Part shown: positions 4,209 to 8,334 of the stretch, one piece after another
How positions within the stretch are numbered: position 1 is the first letter of the stretch
How the letters are laid out: each line of letters starts with the position of its first letter
DNA from: an uncultured Clostridia bacterium
GTDB taxonomy: Bacteria; Bacillota; Clostridia; Saccharofermentanales; DTU023
Direction: 5' to 3'
DNA: 8,334 nucleotides
Assembly (NCBI GenBank): GCA_947254895.1
Contig: CAMYEY010000056.1
Span: 1 to 8,334, forward strand
Position numbers and translations under genes: made by a program
The notes under the pieces: model-generated
Databases searched by the model: none
Seen by the model: only the letters and a program-made list of their open reading frames with translations
What the model was told of the DNA's origin: nothing

Positions 4209-5843
4209 ATGAAAATATATGATTACATTGTCGTGGGGACTGGGGCCGGTAATATCGTGACAGATGCAGCTATCGATGCTGGTAAAAAGGTAGCTATCAT
4301 TGAACAGGGAAAGTTTGGCGGAACTTGCCTCAACCGGGGTTGTATTCCGACTAAGACCCTGTTGACTCCGGTCGATTACAAGCGAGATTTTGATCGGCTC
4401 AAAGCGGCAGGCCTGGTGGAAGGTGACTTTAGTCTGAACTATGATAATATCCAAAAGAGGATGTGGGACTATATCAAGTCTAACAGCCGGGCCGTTTTAG
4501 ATGAATATCGGGCGGAACCCAAGGTGGATATCTATCAAGGACGGGGCTTTTTTACCGGTAAAAAGACCCTTAGAGTTCGCTATCCGGATGATAGTCTTTC
4601 CGAAGAATTAACGGCTGAAGTTATTTTGCTGGCTAATGGAGCTAAGACAAGGATTCCTGATACAGTACGGGGTTTAGACCAGGTTGACTATGTTACCTCA
4701 GAGACCTTTTTTGGCGATAAATTTCCCCAAAAGCCCTATGAGAGCTTAACTATCTTGGGTGGGGGTGTCATTGCGGCTGAATTTGCCAGCTTCTTTGCCG
4801 GCCTCGGCACCAAGGTGACTATAGTCCAGCGCAATCCAAAACTCTTACCGCATTTTGACCAGGACATTGTTGCTGTCTTGTCGAAAAGCTTCCAAGACCA
4901 GGGAGTTGAGCTTTACCTCAACAGCGATATGCGTGAGGTCCACAAACAAGCTGATGGGCAATTAGAATTTCTAGTGGAGAGTCGGTCAGATGGTAGCCAA
5001 TCCGGCTTTAAGTCTGAAGCCCTGATGATAGCTACCGGAATCGTTTCGACGGCCGACCAATTAGAAGTTGCCAAGTCCGGTATCGACCAGGATAAGCGGG
5101 GTTATATCAGGACAAATGAATTTTTGGAGACTTCAGTTGAAGGCATTTATTCCATTGGGGATGCCAACGGAAAATTCCAGTTACGGCATGTGGCCAATTA
5201 TGAGGCGGAGACCCTTGCCTATAATCTTTATGGACGTTTGGCGGAAGTAGAGGAACCGGGTTTTTGGAGCTTGGGGTCTTCAGATGGGGGAATTTTAGAA
5301 AAAATGGAGACAAAAGCCAGTGGAGCTTCGGGTAAAAAGTCTGCTTTATCAGGGCTTAAACCGAGATGTAGAGTACGTTATGACATCGTGCCGGCTGCTG
5401 TCTTTTCAGACCCACAAATTGCCTCAGTTGGTCTCGGTGAAGACCAGGCTAAGGCTCAAGGATTGACCTATAGTGTCGGCAAATTTTATTACGGTTCTGT
5501 CAGCAAGGCATACGCCATGGGCTTTGCCGCCGGGGAAGAGAAAGAGTTTGTCAAGGTTATAGCAGAACAGGCAAGCGGACTGATCCGGGGAGTCCAGATT
5601 GTGGGGCCGGAGGCGGCTATTTTGGTCCAAATCTATGCTAATTTGCTGAATACAGGTTTATATAGATATGAACCGGTAGAGGCGGATATTGCTTCCGCAG
5701 AAACACTCCGCGAGAGAAAAGAGGTTAAAGGCCGCTACCTAGATCCACGTACGAGTGCTGCTCTGAATCTCAGCATGACCATTCACCCGGCCTTGTCTGA
5801 AGTGGCAACCTGGGCTGCTAGCGAATTGGAAGAAGTGGAGTAG
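4209..5843 (+). CDS. Mycothione reductase/dihydrolipoamide dehydrogenase-like flavoprotein disulfide oxidoreductase
   Basis: A 544-residue class I pyridine nucleotide-disulfide oxidoreductase, expected to use FAD and NAD(P)H on a disulfide substrate. In order: FAD-binding GTGAGN at 10-15, redox-active pair C40/C45 in GGTCLNRGCIPTK, NAD(P)-binding GGGVIAAEFAS at 184-194, the second FAD motif IYSIGDAN at 313-320, the dimerisation domain from about 394 (VPAAVFSDPQIASVG), and the C-terminal catalytic His-Glu pair H526/E531 in HPALSE. The GTGxGN start and EQGKFGGTCLN block resemble mycothione reductases more than classic Lpd. The family is usually near 460 residues. The extra length sits mainly at about 350-390 (Gly/Ser/Lys-rich linker) and about 487-520. 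The residue after the second Rossmann strand is Q207-R208 rather than the usual NAD-selecting Glu. ATG 4209 is used because GTGAGG (4196-4201) precedes it and ATG 4164 lies in the promoter/terminator. The true substrate is unknown; no pyruvate dehydrogenase genes are nearby. Confidence 0.85.
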   Translation: MKIYDYIVVGTGAGNIVTDAAIDAGKKVAIIEQGKFGGTCLNRGCIPTKTLLTPVDYKRDFDRLKAAGLVEGDFSLNYDNIQKRMWDYIKSNSRAVLDEYRAEPKVDIYQGRGFFTGKKTLRVRYPDDSLSEELTAEVILLANGAKTRIPDTVRGLDQVDYVTSETFFGDKFPQKPYESLTILGGGVIAAEFASFFAGLGTKVTIVQRNPKLLPHFDQDIVAVLSKSFQDQGVELYLNSDMREVHKQADGQLEFLVESRSDGSQSGFKSEALMIATGIVSTADQLEVAKSGIDQDKRGYIRTNEFLETSVEGIYSIGDANGKFQLRHVANYEAETLAYNLYGRLAEVEEPGFWSLGSSDGGILEKMETKASGASGKKSALSGLKPRCRVRYDIVPAAVFSDPQIASVGLGEDQAKAQGLTYSVGKFYYGSVSKAYAMGFAAGEEKEFVKVIAEQASGLIRGVQIVGPEAAILVQIYANLLNTGLYRYEPVEADIASAETLRERKEVKGRYLDPRTSAALNLSMTIHPALSEVATWAASELEEVE

Positions 5844-5891
5844 GATCAAGGACAAGTAAGTCCAAATAAGGATTGAGTTGGGGATAATTAG

Positions 5892-8334
5892 TTGGCTAAG
5901 ACAACGATCATCGCGGGACGAGACCCGATTAAATTACAGGACTATTGTCTGGCTGACCTGGCCGATGTGACCAAGGCCAGGCTGGGGGGAGCTTTGCGAG
6001 AAGATCCGGTGGCCAGGTCTTTTGTGATTGTACCTGAGGCCTTGAAGGCTGACTTGGAAAAGCGTTACCTGGCCAGGCCGGATGTCAACGGTTTAATGCT
6101 AGCAGAAATCCTTTCCTTTCACCGTTTGGCTTATCGGATTTTTGCCATAGCCGGTGGCCTTATGGCAAACAATATCAGCCCTTTGGGTAAAAGCTTGCTT
6201 CTCCAAAAGATCATTTATGACCGGGCTGATTCTTTTAAATATTTTCAGAGATTTGCGGGTAAGCCCGGCTACACAGCCCAGCTGGAAACAGTTTTAACAG
6301 ACCTCAAACGCTTTGATTTTCAAGTAGACGACCTGAAAGACCTAGTTGACCAGGCTCCCCCTTCTTTAACCAGGGATAAATTGGCAGACTTTGCCCGTCT
6401 GGAGGAACTTTACCAAGAAGAGCTAGGTCGGCTTGGCTTGTTTGACCAAGAGGACAATTTGGATCGATTGGCAGACCTACTAGTCGGTGCAAAAGATAAC
6501 CCTGACTTGGCCTTTTTAAAAAGATCTCAGATTTGGATCACCGGTTTTGCCGATATTCGGACCTTTAATAGGCAGGAGTTGCGTCTCATTGCCTTGTTGG
6601 CAGATAATCTGGCAGACCTTAAAGTTACGGTTTGTTGTGATCCCCTATCCGGTGACCCGGTCTGGCAGGAAATATACGAGCCTGGCTATAGGTCTTATCG
6701 GCAGCTGAAAGAGCTTTTGCCAGGAGCTGATTTGATCCAACTCAAGCAAGAGCCGGAGCCGGCGAAGTTTGCCCTGCAGCAGGCATTAGCTAGCAGTATG
6801 CTCAGTTTTCCAGAGCTTGATTCCGGCCGGCAAGGAAGAGAAAAACAGGTGGTAGTTGGCCAAGGGACCCGGGTCCGCCTTATTGCTGCCCGAGATAGCA
6901 GGCAAGAGTGGACTTTTATTGCCGGTGAGATTAAACGCTTGGTTCGGGAAGAGGGTTATCGGCGGAGAGAGGTAGGCCTTGCCTTAGCCGATAGCAATGT
7001 AGACTACAGTCTAGTTAAGTCGGTCTTCCGAGAATTTGATTTAGCTCTCTATATCAACGATAGGATGCCCCTTAAAGAATCTCCCCTCTACCATTACTTA
7101 GAGGGCTTCTTCCGCTTGGCTGGGCAAAGTTTCAAGTTATCTGATCTGGTTGGTTTTTTCCGGACCGGCTTGGCAGAACCCAGCTTGGCTGAGGTTGATA
7201 GTTTTGAGAATATTTGCCTCGAGTATGGACTACATTATGGTTGGCAAATTAGCCAGTCTGCTTCTTATGATAGGATTTCGGGTGAGGAAGAGAAATTAGG
7301 AGCCTTACAGTTCAAGACCACCTATATAGATCCCTTGCTGGCTGCTGGCCGGGAACTCAAGAAGTTACATAATGGTCGTGCTAAGGCCCTTTACACACTC
7401 CGTTGGCTGGCCAGGGAGGATTTTCGACAAGGGCTCGAAGACCTGGTGGATAGGCTTAGATCTTATGGTGAAGAGGATATTGCCCTGTCCTTGGCCAGGT
7501 CCTGGGAAATTGTTATCCAGGTCTTAGAGGAAAGTTCAGGTCTTTTTGACCAAACAGAACTCGAGCAGGCAGAATTTACGAATATCGTTATGGGATCCTT
7601 GTCCGGTCAAGTTCCTAGTTCTATACCAGTGGGCCTGGATAGGGTCAGGCTGGGTAGTTTGCAGGAAATGATCTATTACGATTGCCGGGTTTTGTTTATT
7701 TGTGGAACCTCTCAGAAAAACTTTCCCTTAGCGGAAGCAGGGCCAGGATTTTTACAGAATGTTGAGTTGGACTGGATGGCTGACCGGTCCGGAAAGTACT
7801 TGCCTGATTACCAGAAAAATCAGATTATTGCGGGTCAGTTTACAGCGGCAGCAATTTTTGAAGGACAAAAAGATCAGCTTTACCTTTCTACAAACCAAGT
7901 CGACCAGACTGAATGGGCAAGGCTATTTTCTCTCTTAATGGCAGAAGTGGATCATGATTCTGATCTGGCTAAGGCTTTGGACCTGAGGGCCTACTCCTTG
8001 GGCAGTTCACTCCAACCTGACCAAGGTTGGTTGACGGAAGAAAGAACCAGGCGGTTTTTGCAGGCTGGAGACCAGTTAGCTAAAAGAGACCAGAGCGAGG
8101 CCAGAACTAAGTTAAAGCTGACTTCTACCGGCAAAAAAGCCCCCTTTTCCGGGGGCCTCCCTCAAGCTAAGATCCTTTGGCAAAAAGCATTAGATAGTCT
8201 CAAGACAGATGTAAAGACGTCATCAGGAATTTTGCTGCGAGACCCCCTGGATCGGGCCCAACCGGAAGTCTATGTCCGATCAGATTTGAACCAACTCGCC
8301 CTGAGTCAGCAGACCTACCTTTCGGCCTCCAGCC
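5892..8334 (+). CDS. addB: AddB/RexB-like ATP-dependent helicase/nuclease subunit B, 3' end outside window
   Basis: AddB pairs with AddA to process double-strand breaks for RecA-dependent repair, scanning for Chi and degrading the 5' strand. An uninterrupted frame runs 814 codons to the window edge. AddB-like blocks are: FVIVPEALKADLE (44-56), LSFHRLAYRIF (74-84), GKSLLLQKIIYDR (99-111), ITGFADIRTFNRQELRLIALL (about 217-237), the RLIAARDSRQEWTFIAGEIKRLV block near 330, and RVRLGSLQEMIYYDCRVLFICGTSQKNFP near 585-612. It ends in TYLSASS, the usual lead-in to the cysteine/nuclease domain, which is therefore missing only because of the window. The start TTG follows an in-frame TAG directly; GGGGA (5880-5884) lies 7 bases upstream, and no in-frame ATG occurs before residue 69. 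The N-terminal P-loop expected in AddB (GRxGSGKT) reads AGRDPIKLQD, so ATP binding is probably lost, as in RexB. It lies 48 bp after the oxidoreductase with no terminator, so co-transcription is likely; addA would be expected downstream. Confidence 0.85.
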   Translation, partial: MAKTTIIAGRDPIKLQDYCLADLADVTKARLGGALREDPVARSFVIVPEALKADLEKRYLARPDVNGLMLAEILSFHRLAYRIFAIAGGLMANNISPLGKSLLLQKIIYDRADSFKYFQRFAGKPGYTAQLETVLTDLKRFDFQVDDLKDLVDQAPPSLTRDKLADFARLEELYQEELGRLGLFDQEDNLDRLADLLVGAKDNPDLAFLKRSQIWITGFADIRTFNRQELRLIALLADNLADLKVTVCCDPLSGDPVWQEIYEPGYRSYRQLKELLPGADLIQLKQEPEPAKFALQQALASSMLSFPELDSGRQGREKQVVVGQGTRVRLIAARDSRQEWTFIAGEIKRLVREEGYRRREVGLALADSNVDYSLVKSVFREFDLALYINDRMPLKESPLYHYLEGFFRLAGQSFKLSDLVGFFRTGLAEPSLAEVDSFENICLEYGLHYGWQISQSASYDRISGEEEKLGALQFKTTYIDPLLAAGRELKKLHNGRAKALYTLRWLAREDFRQGLEDLVDRLRSYGEEDIALSLARSWEIVIQVLEESSGLFDQTELEQAEFTNIVMGSLSGQVPSSIPVGLDRVRLGSLQEMIYYDCRVLFICGTSQKNFPLAEAGPGFLQNVELDWMADRSGKYLPDYQKNQIIAGQFTAAAIFEGQKDQLYLSTNQVDQTEWARLFSLLMAEVDHDSDLAKALDLRAYSLGSSLQPDQGWLTEERTRRFLQAGDQLAKRDQSEARTKLKLTSTGKKAPFSGGLPQAKILWQKALDSLKTDVKTSSGILLRDPLDRAQPEVYVRSDLNQLALSQQTYLSASS
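8133..8156 (-). terminator. Intragenic terminator-like hairpin on the antisense strand of addB
   Basis: Read on the minus strand, GCCCCC (8156-8151), the loop GGAAAA and GGGGGC (8144-8139) form a perfect 6-bp G/C stem followed immediately by TTTTTT (8138-8133). On the coding strand it encodes GKKAPFSGGL in what looks like an inter-domain linker. On the plus strand the hairpin is preceded, not followed, by the homopolymer, so it should not stop addB transcription. Its activity against antisense transcripts is inferred only from the layout. Confidence 0.5.

Noticed and set aside
6304..6492. Minus-strand ORF inside addB
   Set aside because: It is an antisense shadow of a well-supported coding frame, with no ribosome binding site or known motif.

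Overview
The window looks like chromosomal DNA from a moderate-GC Bacillota (Firmicutes), probably a Clostridia-type anaerobe. That placement is an inference. It rests on strong AGGAGG-type ribosome binding sites, TTG start use, AddB-type recombination machinery, a catabolic-type hexameric glutamate dehydrogenase and the housekeeping gene mix. I cannot name a genus. No tRNA, rRNA, CRISPR array, transposase or phage gene was seen.

Layout: (1) 1-113 is a leader with a hairpin. (2) 114-671 (+) is a type I phosphoribosyltransferase of the adenine phosphoribosyltransferase kind. (3) 672-819 is a convergent intergenic region packed with hairpins, including one terminator-like structure for each direction. 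(4) 820-2127 (-) is enolase, complete with all catalytic residues. (5) 2128-2762 is a long divergent intergenic region. It holds the enolase promoter, three head-to-tail copies of a 72-bp repeat that each contain an inverted repeat, and an AT-rich stretch with one or two promoters for the next gene. (6) 2763-4025 (+) is glutamate dehydrogenase, followed by a very strong intrinsic terminator. (7) 4209-5843 (+) is an FAD/NAD(P) disulfide oxidoreductase resembling mycothione reductase and dihydrolipoamide dehydrogenase. Its likely promoter sits on top of the preceding terminator. (8) 5892-8334 (+) is the first 814 residues of an AddB/RexB-like helicase-nuclease subunit, which starts at TTG and is cut by the window edge just before the expected iron-sulfur/nuclease domain.

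The genes are mostly independent housekeeping units: purine salvage, glycolysis, glutamate/ammonia metabolism, thiol redox and double-strand-break repair. Only the oxidoreductase and addB (48 bp apart, no terminator seen) look co-transcribed. I did not find a convincing new multi-gene system. The most unusual material is the 72-bp repeat array between eno and the glutamate dehydrogenase gene, followed by a textbook terminator on the antisense strand inside addB, the terminator/promoter overlap at 4122-4165, and the atypical features of the oxidoreductase and of the AddB N-terminus.
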